DNA of 53,934 bases, taken from the NCBI RefSeq assembly GCF_000737195.2, contig NZ_JALM01000006.1, positions 1-53,934 of the forward strand, written 5' to 3'. Under the pieces are notes generated by a model. The model was not told the DNA's origin. It saw nothing but the letters and a program-made list of their open reading frames with translations, and searched no databases. This DNA is from Sciscionella sediminilitoris (GTDB lineage: Bacteria; Actinomycetota; Actinomycetes; Mycobacteriales; Pseudonocardiaceae). Within the stretch, counting starts at the first letter, position 1, and every line of letters begins with the position of its first letter. Made by a program: the position numbers and the translations under genes. Of the stretch, positions 40,818-49,794 are shown in pieces.

Positions 40818-42164
40818 ATGACATCCACCTCGGAGCGCGCGGAGTCGTTGTGGTCCCGGCATTACCGCTCCACGGCCCTCGGCGCGGTCCTGCTGATCAC
40901 CCTGGTCGCCTTCGAGGCGATGGGGGTGGCCACCGCGATGCCGACGATGGTGGCCGCGCTGCACGGTGGCGCGCTCTACGCCTGGCCGTTCGTGGCCTAC
41001 CTCGCCGCGAGCATGGGCACCACGGTGCTCGGCGGCGCGTGGTGCGACAACCGTGGCCCGCGGTTCCCGCTGCTGACCGGGCTCGCGGTGTTCTGCGCCG
41101 GACTGGTGCTCGCCGGATGCGCGCCGACGATGCCGCTACTGCTGCTCGGGCGCACCGTGCAGGGCCTCGGCGCCGGTCTGCAGGCGGTCGCACTGCAGGT
41201 GCTGATCGCGGCGGTGTTCCCGGACCGGTTGCGGCCCAAGGTCTACGGGCTCACCGCGGCGGCCTGGGTGCTTCCGGCGGTGCTGGGTATGCCGCTGGCC
41301 GGGCTCGCCGCGCAGTACGCCTCCTGGCGGCTGGTCTTCCTCGCCCTGGTTCCCTTGGTGCTGCTCGGTTTCCTGCTGCTGGTGCCCGCGGTACGGGGAC
41401 TGGGCGGACCTGATTCCGGAGCCCGCCCCGGGCCGGGGCGGCTGTTCGCCGCGCTCGGGGTGACCGTGGGCATCGCCGGGGTGAGCTGGGCCGGCCAGCA
41501 TCCGGGGCCGGCCGCGCTCGGCTACGGCCTGCCCGCGCTGCTGGTGCTCGCCCTCGCGCTGCACCGGCTCCTGCCGCGCGGCACGCTGCGGGCGCGCCGC
41601 GGGCTGCCGGTGGTGGTGCTCGCCCGCGGGCTGATGGCCGGGGCCACCGATGCGGTCGAGGCCTTCCTGCCCCTGGTGCTGACGGTCGTGCACGGGTACT
41701 CGCCGGTGCTCGCCGGGATACCGCTCACGATGATGGCGCTGGGCTGGTCGGCCGCGTCCTACTGGCAGGGCAGGCACCCCGGACTGGCCAGGGAACGCCT
41801 GCTGGGCACCGGATTCGTCTTCCTGGCCCTCGGCCTGGCCTGCGTGCTCGCGGTGACCGCGCCGTTCGTGCCCGGCTGGCTGGCGCTGATCGGCTGGCCC
41901 CTGGTCGGTTTCGGCAACGGCATCGGGATGCCCAGCATGAACGTGCTGCTGTTCCGGCTGTCCCCGGAGCGGGAGCGCGGCCTGAACGTCTCGGCGATGC
42001 AGCTCGCCGACCGGGGCTCGGCCACCCTGTTCATCGGGCTCGGCGGGGCGCTGCTCGCCGGGCTCGGTGGCGCGGGGGAGCCCGGCCCCGGGGTGGCGGT
42101 GCTCGTGTGCGGAATGCTCCTGCTGTGCGCCGTGGGTGCGGTCGTCTCGCGAAGGGCCAGGTGA
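40818..42164 (+). CDS. MFS transporter (drug-efflux type)
   Basis: 448 residues, 12-14 hydrophobic helices. The first helix carries AFEAMGVATAMPTM, typical of the DHA2/EmrB-like actinobacterial MFS proteins, and GRTVQGLGAGLQAVALQV matches the motif after helix 4. Proton-driven export of a small hydrophobic compound is most likely; the substrate is unknown. AAGG sits eight bases before the ATG at 40818, preferred over the GTG at 40809. In M. tuberculosis no gene separates the plsC and cysteine-desulfurase orthologs, so this one is an insertion relative to that order. Confidence 0.82.
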   Translation: MTSTSERAESLWSRHYRSTALGAVLLITLVAFEAMGVATAMPTMVAALHGGALYAWPFVAYLAASMGTTVLGGAWCDNRGPRFPLLTGLAVFCAGLVLAGCAPTMPLLLLGRTVQGLGAGLQAVALQVLIAAVFPDRLRPKVYGLTAAAWVLPAVLGMPLAGLAAQYASWRLVFLALVPLVLLGFLLLVPAVRGLGGPDSGARPGPGRLFAALGVTVGIAGVSWAGQHPGPAALGYGLPALLVLALALHRLLPRGTLRARRGLPVVVLARGLMAGATDAVEAFLPLVLTVVHGYSPVLAGIPLTMMALGWSAASYWQGRHPGLARERLLGTGFVFLALGLACVLAVTAPFVPGWLALIGWPLVGFGNGIGMPSMNVLLFRLSPERERGLNVSAMQLADRGSATLFIGLGGALLAGLGGAGEPGPGVAVLVCGMLLLCAVGAVVSRRAR

Positions 42165-42187
42165 GCTCGCGTATCCTGGGGGACGTT

Positions 42188-43393
42188 ATGCCGTATCTCG
42201 ACCATGCCGCGACCACGCCGATGCGCCCCGAGGCGATCGCCGTGCTGACCGAGGCGCTCCGGGAGGCGGGCAACCCCTCCTCACTGCACGCCTCGGGACG
42301 GGCCGCGCGCAGGCGGGTCGAGGAGGCGCGCGAGTCCTGCGCGGCCCGCCTCGGTGCCCGCGCCTCCGAGGTGATCTTCACCGGGGGCGGCACGGAGGGG
42401 GACAACCTCGCGGTCAAGGGGATCTACTGGGCGCGCCGCGCGGAGGACCCGCGCAGGCGCCGGGTACTCGTCTCGGCGGTGGAGCACCACGCCGTGCTGG
42501 ACACCGCGGAATGGCTGCGCGACCACGAGGGGGCCGAGCTCGTGGTGCTCGGCGTGGACGCGAGCGGCAGGGTCGCGCCGGAGGAGTTGCGCGCCGCCAT
42601 CGGGGACGATCCGGACTCGGTGGCGCTGGTGAGCGTGATGCTGGCGAACAACGAGGTGGGGACCGTGAATCCGGTGCGCGAACTGGCCGCGATCGCCGCG
42701 GGGCACGGGATCCCGGTGCACACCGACGCCGTGCAGGCGGTCGGCGTGCTCGAGGTGGACTTCGCCGCGCTCGGCGTGGCCGCGCTGACCTGTAGCGCGC
42801 ACAAGATCGGCGGGCCGGTCGGGGCCGGGGCGCTGTTGCTGCGCAGGGACACCGCGTGCACCCCGGTGCTGCACGGCGGCGGACAGGAACGCGAGGTGCG
42901 CTCGGGAACCCTTGCCACCGCGGCGATCCTGGGTTTCGTGCGAGCCCTCGAGCTCGCGGTCGCCGAACGGGAAACGCATGCCGGGGAACTGGCCCGGCTG
43001 CGGGCGCTGCTGCTCACCGCCGTGCGTGCCGCGGTTCCCGATGCCGTCGTCAACGGGCCGGAACACGGTGGCCTGCCCGGGATCGCCCACGTGACCTTCC
43101 CCGGCTGCCGCGGTGACACGCTGCTGGCCGCACTGGACGCACGGGGGATCGAGTGCTCGACCGGATCGGCGTGCACCGCCGGGGTTTCCCGGCCGAGCCA
43201 CGTGCTGCTCGCCATGGGGGCGGATGCCGAGGCGGCACGCGGCTGCCTGCGGTTCTCCCTCGGGTACACCTCGACGGACGCGGATGTCACCGCGCTCGGT
43301 GCGGTGCTCGGGGAAGCCGTGACCGGGGCGCGCGGGCGTGGGGTGCCCTCGCTGCGCCGGAGGAAGACCGACCGAGTGAAGGAGATGTCATGA
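42188..43393 (+). CDS. Cysteine desulfurase (IscS/NifS family)
   Basis: 401 residues. [10 protein letters not shown] opens the fold, VEHHAVLDT holds the catalytic His near 100, Lys206 in CSAHKIGGP binds PLP, and Cys329 in [10 protein letters not shown] accepts the sulfur. It removes sulfur from cysteine as a persulfide for tRNA thiolation and other sulfur products. The next gene, mnmA, overlaps by four bases, which makes supply of sulfur for s2U34 the likely main task. The order matches Rv3025c-Rv3024c. The ATG at 42188 follows GGGGGAC. Confidence 0.94.
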   Translation: MPYLDHAATTPMRPEAIAVLTEALREAGNPSSLHASGRAARRRVEEARESCAARLGARASEVIFTGGGTEGDNLAVKGIYWARRAEDPRRRRVLVSAVEHHAVLDTAEWLRDHEGAELVVLGVDASGRVAPEELRAAIGDDPDSVALVSVMLANNEVGTVNPVRELAAIAAGHGIPVHTDAVQAVGVLEVDFAALGVAALTCSAHKIGGPVGAGALLLRRDTACTPVLHGGGQEREVRSGTLATAAILGFVRALELAVAERETHAGELARLRALLLTAVRAAVPDAVVNGPEHGGLPGIAHVTFPGCRGDTLLAALDARGIECSTGSACTAGVSRPSHVLLAMGADAEAARGCLRFSLGYTSTDADVTALGAVLGEAVTGARGRGVPSLRRRKTDRVKEMS

Positions 43394-44478
43394 AGGTCCT
43401 CGCCGCGATGAGCGGTGGTGTCGACTCGGCGGTCGCCGCCGCGCGCGCCGTCGAGGCGGGCCACGAGGTGACCGGGGTGCACATGGCGCTCTCGGCGAAA
43501 CCGGGCACCCTGCGTACCGGGTCCCGTGGCTGCTGCACCATCGAGGACGCCGGTGATGCGCGCCGCGCCGCGGACATGCTCGGGATTCCGTTCTATGTCT
43601 GGGATTTCTCCGAGGAGTTCACCGAGGAAGTGGTCGCCGACTTCCTCGCCGAATACGAGCGGGGCCGGACCCCGAACCCGTGCGTGCGGTGCAATGAGCG
43701 GATCAAGTTCGCCGCGCTGCTCGAACGCGCGATGGGGCTCGGGTTCGACGCGGTGTGCACCGGGCACTACGCCCGACTGTCCACTGTGGATGATGCGCCG
43801 GAGTTGCGCCGCAGTGTGGACGAGGGCAAGGACCAGTCCTATGTGCTGGCCTCGCTCACCGCGGAGCAGCTGCGGCATTCCCTGTTCCCGCTCGGTGGCA
43901 GCCGCAAGTCCGAGGTGCGCGCGGAGGCCGAGCGGCGTGGCCTCTTCGTGGCGCGCAAACCGGATTCGCACGACATCTGCTTCATCGCGGACGGGGACAC
44001 CCGCGGATTCGTGGAGTCCAGGCTCGGCACCCGGCCGGGCAACATCGTGGACGACGAGACCGGCGAGGTGCTGGCCGAGCACGCTGGTGTGCACGGCTTC
44101 ACCGTCGGCCAGCGCAAGGGGATCGGTGTCGAGGCACCCGCGGCGGACGGGCGTCCGCGTTACGTGCTCTCCCTGGAGCCGGTGACCGCCACCGTGCGGG
44201 TGGGTTCCCGGGACCGGCTGACCGTGGACGAGATCCAGTGCTCCGAGGTGATCTACCCGGGCGGGCAGCAGCTCGCCGGGCCGACCGAGGTCACCGTGCA
44301 GATCCGGGCACACGGCGGGGTCGCGCCCGCGGTGGTGACCCCGGTCGAGGACGGGGTGACGGTGCACCTGCGCGAGTCCATCAGCGGGGTCGCGCCCGGT
44401 CAGAAACTGGTCGCCTACAGCGAATCCGCGGACGGCGACCTGGCACTGCTGGCCGCCACCATCGACGGGACCGCGTAG
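43390..44478 (+). CDS. mnmA: tRNA-specific 2-thiouridylase
   Basis: 362 residues, the usual length. The ATP-pyrophosphatase P-loop SGGVDS (8-13) is near the N-terminus, followed by NPCVRCN with Cys98/Cys101 and the persulfide Cys197 in HDICFIA. It activates U34 of Lys, Glu and Gln tRNAs with ATP and inserts sulfur. It depends on the cysteine desulfurase encoded just before it. A strong terminator follows at 44491. Confidence 0.97.
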   Translation: MKVLAAMSGGVDSAVAAARAVEAGHEVTGVHMALSAKPGTLRTGSRGCCTIEDAGDARRAADMLGIPFYVWDFSEEFTEEVVADFLAEYERGRTPNPCVRCNERIKFAALLERAMGLGFDAVCTGHYARLSTVDDAPELRRSVDEGKDQSYVLASLTAEQLRHSLFPLGGSRKSEVRAEAERRGLFVARKPDSHDICFIADGDTRGFVESRLGTRPGNIVDDETGEVLAEHAGVHGFTVGQRKGIGVEAPAADGRPRYVLSLEPVTATVRVGSRDRLTVDEIQCSEVIYPGGQQLAGPTEVTVQIRAHGGVAPAVVTPVEDGVTVHLRESISGVAPGQKLVAYSESADGDLALLAATIDGTA

Positions 44479-44490
44479 TATTCGAGTAAG

Positions 44491-44560
44491 AATCGGCGCC
44501 GAGCTCACCCGCGTGCGGTATTTGCGGAGGATGCTTTCCGGCGCCGATTTTTTCTGTTTT
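44491..44560 (+). terminator. Intrinsic terminator after mnmA
   Basis: AATCGGCGCCG (44491-44501) and CGGCGCCGATT (44539-44549) are perfect 11-base arms with a 37-base loop. The sequence that follows has a T-rich run TTTTCTGTTTT (44550-44560). Confidence 0.85.
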
Positions 44561-44826
44561 CTTGACGCCGGGCCGTCGTTTTTCTGATGTTGTTCGCTTC
44601 TCGTTCATCTGACGCCGCCGGTTGATAAAAGCTTCTTAAAACCACGGTAATCACCCGGGATTCCCTCTTACGCCCGGTGAGTCATGTCACTGTTTGTGCC
44701 TTGGTGATACCTGGGCGTAACGTCATCGACACGAATTTCGCATCGGCCTAAGGCAGCCCGTTCGCCATTCGAAATCGCGTGGACCAATCAAATCGGTTTC
44801 CGAGTAATAACTAGGGAGGGTTCGCC
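44561..44826. other. AT-rich upstream region of the decarboxylase operon
   Basis: This ~266-base stretch is clearly lower in GC than its surroundings and holds no convincing ORF. A -35/-10-like pair TTGATA (44622) and GGTAAT (44646), 18 bases apart, could drive the decarboxylase operon. A long inverted repeat follows at 44668-44720. AGGGAGGG (44813-44820) is the ribosome site of the next gene. No RNA family is recognised. Confidence 0.5.
44668..44720 (+). promoter_or_regulatory. Structured leader or operator upstream of the decarboxylase
   Basis: TTACGCCC (44668-44675) pairs with GGGCGTAA (44713-44720), and the stem extends inward by GGT/ACC with one bulge. It encloses TCAC and GTGA elements. 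It could be a riboswitch-like leader structure or an Lrp-type binding region. The family is unknown. Confidence 0.4.
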
Positions 44827-46311
44827 ATGGATGTCGCATTCGCGGGCGGCGTGCACGGTCCAACGGCACTCGAATCGTTTCTCGGTATCACCTTGGACGC
44901 GCTCGCCGAGGGTGCCAAGGACAGGGAGGGCCCGATCCCCGCGGGCGATCCGGCCACGCTCGCCCGGCGGTGGCGCACCGAACTGGGCGAACTGCTGCCG
45001 GAGACCGGATCCGAACCGGGCGAGGTGCTCGCCGGGCTTGTCCGTCAGCTCGCCGCGGGTGCGGCAGATCCCTCGGATCCCGCCTGCGCAGCGCACCTGC
45101 TCTGCCCGCCGCTGGCGCTGGCGGTGGCCGCCGATACCGCGGCTGGCTCGGTGAACGCTTCGCTCGATTCCTGGGACCAGGCCCCGCTGGCTAGTGTGCT
45201 CGAGGAGCAGCTGGTGGAGGCGTTCTCCCGGCTGGTCGGGTTCCCGGACAGCTCTGCCGGGGTGCTCACCTCGGGCGGGACCGAGTCGAACCTGATGGGC
45301 CTGCTTCTCGCGCGGGACAACGTGATCCGGCGTCGTCGCGGGGTCGAGGTGGCCCGCAGCGGGCTCGCGGGTACCGGGGACACGTTCCGGATCCTGTGCT
45401 CGGAGGCCGCGCACTTCTCGATCGCCCGGTGCGCCGGTTTCCTCGGTCTCGGCGAGGACGCGGTGCTTCCGGTTCCCGTCGACGAGGCGCACCGGATGCG
45501 GCCCGAGGAGCTGACCCGCAGCCTGGAGATGGTGCGCTGCCGTGGCCGGGTGCCGCTCGCGGTCGTCGCCACGGCGGGCACCACGGACCTCGGCGGGATC
45601 GACCCGATCGCCGAGCTCGAGCCGATCGCCCGCGAATACGGCGCCTGGTTGCACGTGGACGCCGCCTACGGTGGGGGAGCCCTGTTCTCCGCCAGGCTGG
45701 TCCGGTTGCTCGAAGGGATCGAGCGCGCCGATTCGGTGAGCCTTGATCTGCACAAGTTCGGCTGGCAGCCCGTCGCCGCGGGCGCGTTCCTGACCCGTGC
45801 CGCGGACAGCTTCGCCCCGCTGGACCGTACGGTCGCCTATCTCAACAGCGAGGACGATGAGCGCGCCGGATACACCAGCAGGCTCGGGCATTCCCTGCGC
45901 ACCACCCGGCGCGCCGACGCCTTCAAGGTCGCGGTCACCCTGCGCAGCTTCGGCAAGGCCGGGCTCGGTGAACTCGTCGACCGCTGCCATGCGCTCGCCG
46001 AGGACGCCGCCGAGTTCGTCCGGGAGCACCCGAAGCTGGAGCTGCGTGCCGATCCGGTGCTGAGCACCGTGGTTTTCCGTTACCTGCCAAGCGATCCGGC
46101 GCACGGCGCAGCGGTGAACGCGGAGATCCGCCGGTCGCTGCTCGCGGAAGGGCTGGCCGTGATCGGCCGGACCAGCATGCTCGATTCCTCCGGCGCCGAG
46201 GCGATCTACCTGAAGCTGACCTTGCTGAACCCGAACACCACGCCGGCGCAGGTGCAGGAATTGTTGCGACACATTCTCGCGAAGGGTGAGAGTGCGGAGG
46301 CCGCGCAGTGA
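44827..46311 (+). CDS. PLP-dependent L-2,4-diaminobutyrate/aromatic-amino-acid type decarboxylase
   Basis: 494 residues of the group II decarboxylases. GVLTSGGTESNLMGLL (145-160), His196 in EAAHFSI (stacks on PLP), Asp278 in HVDAAYGG and Lys310 in DLHKFGWQP (Schiff base) are present. The overall pattern is that of L-2,4-diaminobutyrate decarboxylases (giving 1,3-diaminopropane), though tyrosine or another amino acid remains possible. These enzymes often feed siderophore synthesis, but no NIS or NRPS genes are nearby. The operon continues with an EamA exporter and an Lrp-type regulator, suggesting amino-acid-induced amine production and export. Confidence 0.85.
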   Translation: MDVAFAGGVHGPTALESFLGITLDALAEGAKDREGPIPAGDPATLARRWRTELGELLPETGSEPGEVLAGLVRQLAAGAADPSDPACAAHLLCPPLALAVAADTAAGSVNASLDSWDQAPLASVLEEQLVEAFSRLVGFPDSSAGVLTSGGTESNLMGLLLARDNVIRRRRGVEVARSGLAGTGDTFRILCSEAAHFSIARCAGFLGLGEDAVLPVPVDEAHRMRPEELTRSLEMVRCRGRVPLAVVATAGTTDLGGIDPIAELEPIAREYGAWLHVDAAYGGGALFSARLVRLLEGIERADSVSLDLHKFGWQPVAAGAFLTRAADSFAPLDRTVAYLNSEDDERAGYTSRLGHSLRTTRRADAFKVAVTLRSFGKAGLGELVDRCHALAEDAAEFVREHPKLELRADPVLSTVVFRYLPSDPAHGAAVNAEIRRSLLAEGLAVIGRTSMLDSSGAEAIYLKLTLLNPNTTPAQVQELLRHILAKGESAEAAQ

Positions 46312-47228
46312 GGCCACGCGGGCCCTATCTGCTCCTCGTTCTCGCCGCGCTGTGCTGGGGAACGCAGGCCACTGCCGCGAAGTACGCGCTCGGCGGGCTC
46401 GGCCCGGCTGCCGTGCTGCTGGCCGGTCTGCTCGGCGCGAACCTCGTGCTGTGGCCGCTGGCGCTGCTGCGCGGGCTGCGTCCCCCGGAACGGATCGGCC
46501 GGTATTTCCTGCTCGGCCTGCTCGAACCCGGACTGGCCTACGGACTGCTCACCGTCGGGCTCGGCTACACGACGGCCACGAACGCATCCCTGCTCAACGC
46601 CACCGAATCCTGTTTCGTGGTGCTGCTCTCCGCGATATTCCTCGGCGAACGGCTCGGCATCCGCGCGGTGGCCGGGCTGCTCCTGTCCTGTGCCGGAGTG
46701 CTTGCGCTGCAGGGGATCGGGGCGAACGTGCACGGCAACCTCGGGGATGTGCTCGTGGTGCTCGGTGCGCTGAGCGCCGCGCTCTACTCGCTGCCCGCCC
46801 GCGGGGCCGCCCGCACCACCGACGCCCTGTCCATGACCACCTACCAGTTCACCGCTGCGCTGATCCTGGCCATCCCGGTTTCCGTGCTGGCCTGGTCGAC
46901 CGGGGCGGAGGCGCTGCCGCTGCACGCCGCGCCCCGGTTCTGGATCGCCGCGGTGATCATGGGAACCATCGGCTACGCCGCGAGTTTCCTGCTTTACAAC
47001 CGGGCGATCGCCACGGTCCCGGTCGGTGCGGCGGGTATGGTGCTCAACCTCATCCCGGTGTTCGGCGTGGCGCTCGCGGTGGCCTTCCTCGGCGAACGGC
47101 TGCTGGTGTGGCATGCGGTCGGCGCCGTGCTCATCGGGGCCGGGATCGCCCTGTTCCCGACCCATCGCACCCAGGGAGGTGAGCAGAATGCCGGCCACCC
47201 AAGTAAAATCGGCGAATACGCTCCTTGA
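46308..47228 (+). CDS. EamA/DMT-family exporter
   Basis: 306 residues, about ten helices in two EamA halves (first around 5-140, second around 150-285). The N-terminal CWGTQATAAKYALGG is typical of drug/metabolite transporters, and the Gly/Ala-rich AAAPVGAAGMVLNLIPVFG appears in the second half. It overlaps the decarboxylase by four bases. It is likely to export the amine or a related metabolite made by that enzyme, or to relieve amino-acid excess. Substrate unproven. Confidence 0.88.
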   Translation: MRPRGPYLLLVLAALCWGTQATAAKYALGGLGPAAVLLAGLLGANLVLWPLALLRGLRPPERIGRYFLLGLLEPGLAYGLLTVGLGYTTATNASLLNATESCFVVLLSAIFLGERLGIRAVAGLLLSCAGVLALQGIGANVHGNLGDVLVVLGALSAALYSLPARGAARTTDALSMTTYQFTAALILAIPVSVLAWSTGAEALPLHAAPRFWIAAVIMGTIGYAASFLLYNRAIATVPVGAAGMVLNLIPVFGVALAVAFLGERLLVWHAVGAVLIGAGIALFPTHRTQGGEQNAGHPSKIGEYAP

Positions 47229-47664
47229 CGAGACCACCCGGCACATCATCGAGCAGCTGCAGGAGGACGGGCGCCGATCCTATGTGACGATCGGGAAGGC
47301 GGTCGGTCTCTCGGAAGGAGCAGTGCGCCAACGGGTGCAGCGTCTCGCCGATGCCGGGGTGATCGAGATCTTCGCGGTCTCCGATCCGCGCCTCGCCGGG
47401 CTCGCGCGCCAGGCACTCGTCGCGGTGACCGTGGCGGGACCGCTCGATCCGGTCGCCGACGCGCTCGCCGAGTTCGACGAGGTGGAGCAGCTGACGATCT
47501 GCGCCGGGCGGTTCGACATCCTCTGCGAGGTCGTGTGCGCCGACGATGCGGACCTCGCGCTGCTGCTCTCCCAGCGGATCCGCACCGTTCCCGGGGTGCG
47601 CGGAGCGGAGACGCTCATCCATCTCGAGGTGCGCAAACGCCGCCACCGCTGGACCACGTGCTGA
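47188..47664 (+). CDS. Lrp/AsnC family transcriptional regulator
   Basis: 158 residues. The N-terminal HTH is LLDETTRHIIEQLQEDGRRSYVTIGKAVGLSEGAVRQRVQRL, followed by the RAM amino-acid-binding beta domain (about 75-150). It starts with a strong GGGAGGTGAG at a suitable distance and overlaps the exporter gene by 41 bases. The probable role is local control of the decarboxylase-exporter operon in response to an amino acid. The leader region at 44561-44826 is the natural target. The C-terminus is unusually Arg/His-rich (RKRRHRWTTC). Confidence 0.92.
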   Translation: MPATQVKSANTLLDETTRHIIEQLQEDGRRSYVTIGKAVGLSEGAVRQRVQRLADAGVIEIFAVSDPRLAGLARQALVAVTVAGPLDPVADALAEFDEVEQLTICAGRFDILCEVVCADDADLALLLSQRIRTVPGVRGAETLIHLEVRKRRHRWTTC

Positions 47665-47671
47665 GCACCGG

Positions 47672-48862
47672 TCACAGCGGAACGCGTTCCGGGCGGCAGG
47701 CGAGCAGGCCGACCACGAGTTCCACGAGCAGCACCGCGAGCAGCGCGAACACCGGGGCTTCCCAGGCCCCGGTCGCTGTGTGCAGCAGGCCGAACAGCAG
47801 CGGGCCGAATCCGGCGAGCAGATAACCGACGCCCTGGCTCATTCCGGAAAGGGCGGCCGCCCCGGCGGGTGTCTCGGTGCGCGCGATCGTCAGGTACAGC
47901 GCGAGCGGCTGGGCCGCGCCCGCTCCGAGGCCGATCAGGATCACCCAGACCGCGGCGGTCGAGACCGGGGCGTAGAGACAGCCGAGGATCCCGGCCGCGC
48001 AGCACACCACGATCGGCGCCATCATCGGACGCTGGTCGCCCAGTTTCTCGGCGAGCATCGGGGTGCCGAAGGAGACCACCAGACCACCGACCCCGACCAG
48101 TCCGGCGAGCAGGCCCGCTCCGTCCGCGGAAATACCGCGGTCGCGGAACATGCTCGGCAGGAACGAGGTCATGGCGTAGAAGAACACGCTCTGCGCGCCC
48201 GCATAACAGGTGACCTGCCAGGCGATCCGCTTGCGGTAGATCCCGATTCCCGCGGCAGCGGGAGCGCTTTCCCTTGTGCCGTAACGGAACTGGGGAATCC
48301 AGGCGAGCGCGGCGGCCGCGGCGGGCAGGGCCCAGAGCCCGGTCGCCAGTGGCAGGTTCGCCCCGAGTGCGTGATAGAGCGGGACCGCGAGCGTGGTGCT
48401 GGCCAGCACACAGAACCCGTAGCAGAGCATGTACCAGCCGAGCACCGCGCCCGAACGCCGCCCGGCCCGCCGTTTGATCACGCTGATGGTGAGCACATTG
48501 CAGAAGGCCAGCGCTCCCGCCGCGAACACGGTGCCGAGGAAAAGGGCGAACGGTCCGGCGAGCATGCGCAGCGCCTGGGTGAGGGTGAGCAGGATGAGCG
48601 CGATCCCGATCGGGCGTTCCTCTCCGAACCGCCGGGCCAGGGGCGGGGCGAAGAACGAGACCACGCCGAAGCAGAACACCGGCAGTGCGGCGAGCGCCGT
48701 GACCGCGGAACCGGTGAGGCCGAACCAGTGCGCGACCTCCGGGAACAACGGCGGAAGGCTGGTGATCGCCGGGCGCAGGTTCAGGGCGATGAGCAACACC
48801 CCGAGTACCAGGAGCAAGGGGGTCGCTGTCCGTTGTGGACGTTGGATAATTTCCGCACGCAT
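47672..48862 (-). CDS. MFS transporter (CynX/NimT type)
   Basis: 396 residues, 12 helices. LLIALNLRPAITSLPPLFPEV in the first helix is the recognised signature of the CynX/NimT family, with members that move cyanate, 2-nitroimidazole or other small anions. It is divergent from an AraC-type regulator with a 71-base gap to the preferred start of that gene, and the gap contains a palindrome. The regulator probably controls it. The gene ends seven bases from the convergent Lrp gene. Confidence 0.85.
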   Translation of the reverse strand: MRAEIIQRPQRTATPLLLVLGVLLIALNLRPAITSLPPLFPEVAHWFGLTGSAVTALAALPVFCFGVVSFFAPPLARRFGEERPIGIALILLTLTQALRMLAGPFALFLGTVFAAGALAFCNVLTISVIKRRAGRRSGAVLGWYMLCYGFCVLASTTLAVPLYHALGANLPLATGLWALPAAAAALAWIPQFRYGTRESAPAAAGIGIYRKRIAWQVTCYAGAQSVFFYAMTSFLPSMFRDRGISADGAGLLAGLVGVGGLVVSFGTPMLAEKLGDQRPMMAPIVVCCAAGILGCLYAPVSTAAVWVILIGLGAGAAQPLALYLTIARTETPAGAAALSGMSQGVGYLLAGFGPLLFGLLHTATGAWEAPVFALLAVLLVELVVGLLACRPERVPL

Positions 48863-48870
48863 GATGATCG

Positions 48871-48885
48871 ATCCTGGTACAGGAT
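48871..48885. promoter_or_regulatory. Palindrome between the divergent MFS and AraC genes
   Basis: ATCCTG-GTA-CAGGAT is a perfect inverted repeat with a three-base centre, eight bases upstream of the MFS start. It probably serves as an operator for one or both genes. Confidence 0.5.
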
Positions 48886-48921
48886 GATCCGGTGAAACAG
48901 GACTTCTCGACCGGGAACTTG

Positions 48922-48927
48922 TACAAT
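48922..48927 (+). promoter_or_regulatory. -10 element TACAAT, leaderless AraC promoter
   Basis: TACAAT is followed by six bases and the ATG at 48934. It decides the start in favour of 48934 over the GTG at 48892. Confidence 0.5.
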
Positions 48928-48933
48928 CCGATC

Positions 48934-49794
48934 ATGCACCGGATGCTGCGGGAGGACATCTTCGGTGCGGGAGGCATCGCGATCGCCGCGGAGGAGACCG
49001 AGCTCGGGGACCGCGGGATGGCCCCGCACAGCCACGACTTCATCGAGCTCGCGATCGTGCTCGCGGGCACGGCGCGGCACGCCTCCGCGGTCGGCCGGGT
49101 CCAGGTGCGCACCGGTTCGGTCGTCGCGCTGCGTCCCGGGGACTGGCACGCCTACGATCGCTGCGCGGGGCTGCGGCTGTGCAACGTCGGTCTCGGCACC
49201 GAGTTGCTGCATCGCGAATTGTCCTGGCTGCGTTCGGATCCGGTGCTGGGCAGCGTGCTGTGGCCGGTGGAACGGTCGAAATGGCCCGCGCGGCACCGGA
49301 TCGCCCGGCTCGATCCGGGCACCCTCGAGCGCATCGCCGAACCGCTGCACGCGATGGCCGCCGGTCCGGCGCGCCGGACGGGGGAGCGCACCAAACGGAT
49401 CGGGCAGCTGCTGTGCGTCATCGGTGAGCTCACCGCACACCGGGACACGGCCGTCCCGGTGACCCCGGAGGTGGTCGCCACGGCCGTGGGACTGCTGGAG
49501 GAGGAGCCCGCGCATCCGTGGTCGGTGCGCGAACTCGCCGCGGCGGCGGGGGTTTCGGCCTCACATCTGGCGCGGCTGTTCGGCGCGCACCTCGGCGCGG
49601 CTCCGATGGAATGCCTCGGCAGGTTGCGGGCCGAGCGTGCGGCGGCGCTGCTGATCGAGACCCGGTTGCCCGTCGCGGAAATCGGCCGCGAGGTCGGCTG
49701 GCCCGATCCGGCCTATGCGAGCAGGCGGTTCCGCGCGTTCTTCGGGGTCAGTCCGCGCACCTATCGCGCGCGCTATGCGAGCTCAGACCAGTAG
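48934..49794 (+). CDS. AraC-family transcriptional regulator with N-terminal cupin
   Basis: 286 residues. The N-terminal ~120 residues form a cupin sensor (MAPHSHDFIELAIVLAG, TGSVVALRPGDWHAYDRC). The C-terminal pair of HTHs includes WSVRELAAAAGVSASHLARLFGAHLG and VAEIGREVGWPDPAYASRRFRAFFG, the full AraC signature. It is likely an activator of the divergent MFS gene. The GTG at 48892 is an alternative start 14 codons upstream. The 3' end overlaps the convergent YdcF-family gene by 12 bases. Confidence 0.93.
   Translation: MHRMLREDIFGAGGIAIAAEETELGDRGMAPHSHDFIELAIVLAGTARHASAVGRVQVRTGSVVALRPGDWHAYDRCAGLRLCNVGLGTELLHRELSWLRSDPVLGSVLWPVERSKWPARHRIARLDPGTLERIAEPLHAMAAGPARRTGERTKRIGQLLCVIGELTAHRDTAVPVTPEVVATAVGLLEEEPAHPWSVRELAAAAGVSASHLARLFGAHLGAAPMECLGRLRAERAAALLIETRLPVAEIGREVGWPDPAYASRRFRAFFGVSPRTYRARYASSDQ

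Noticed and set aside
44561-44660. Insertion-sequence remnant in the AT-rich gap
   Set aside because: No transposase-like coding, no terminal inverted repeats and no target duplication were seen.
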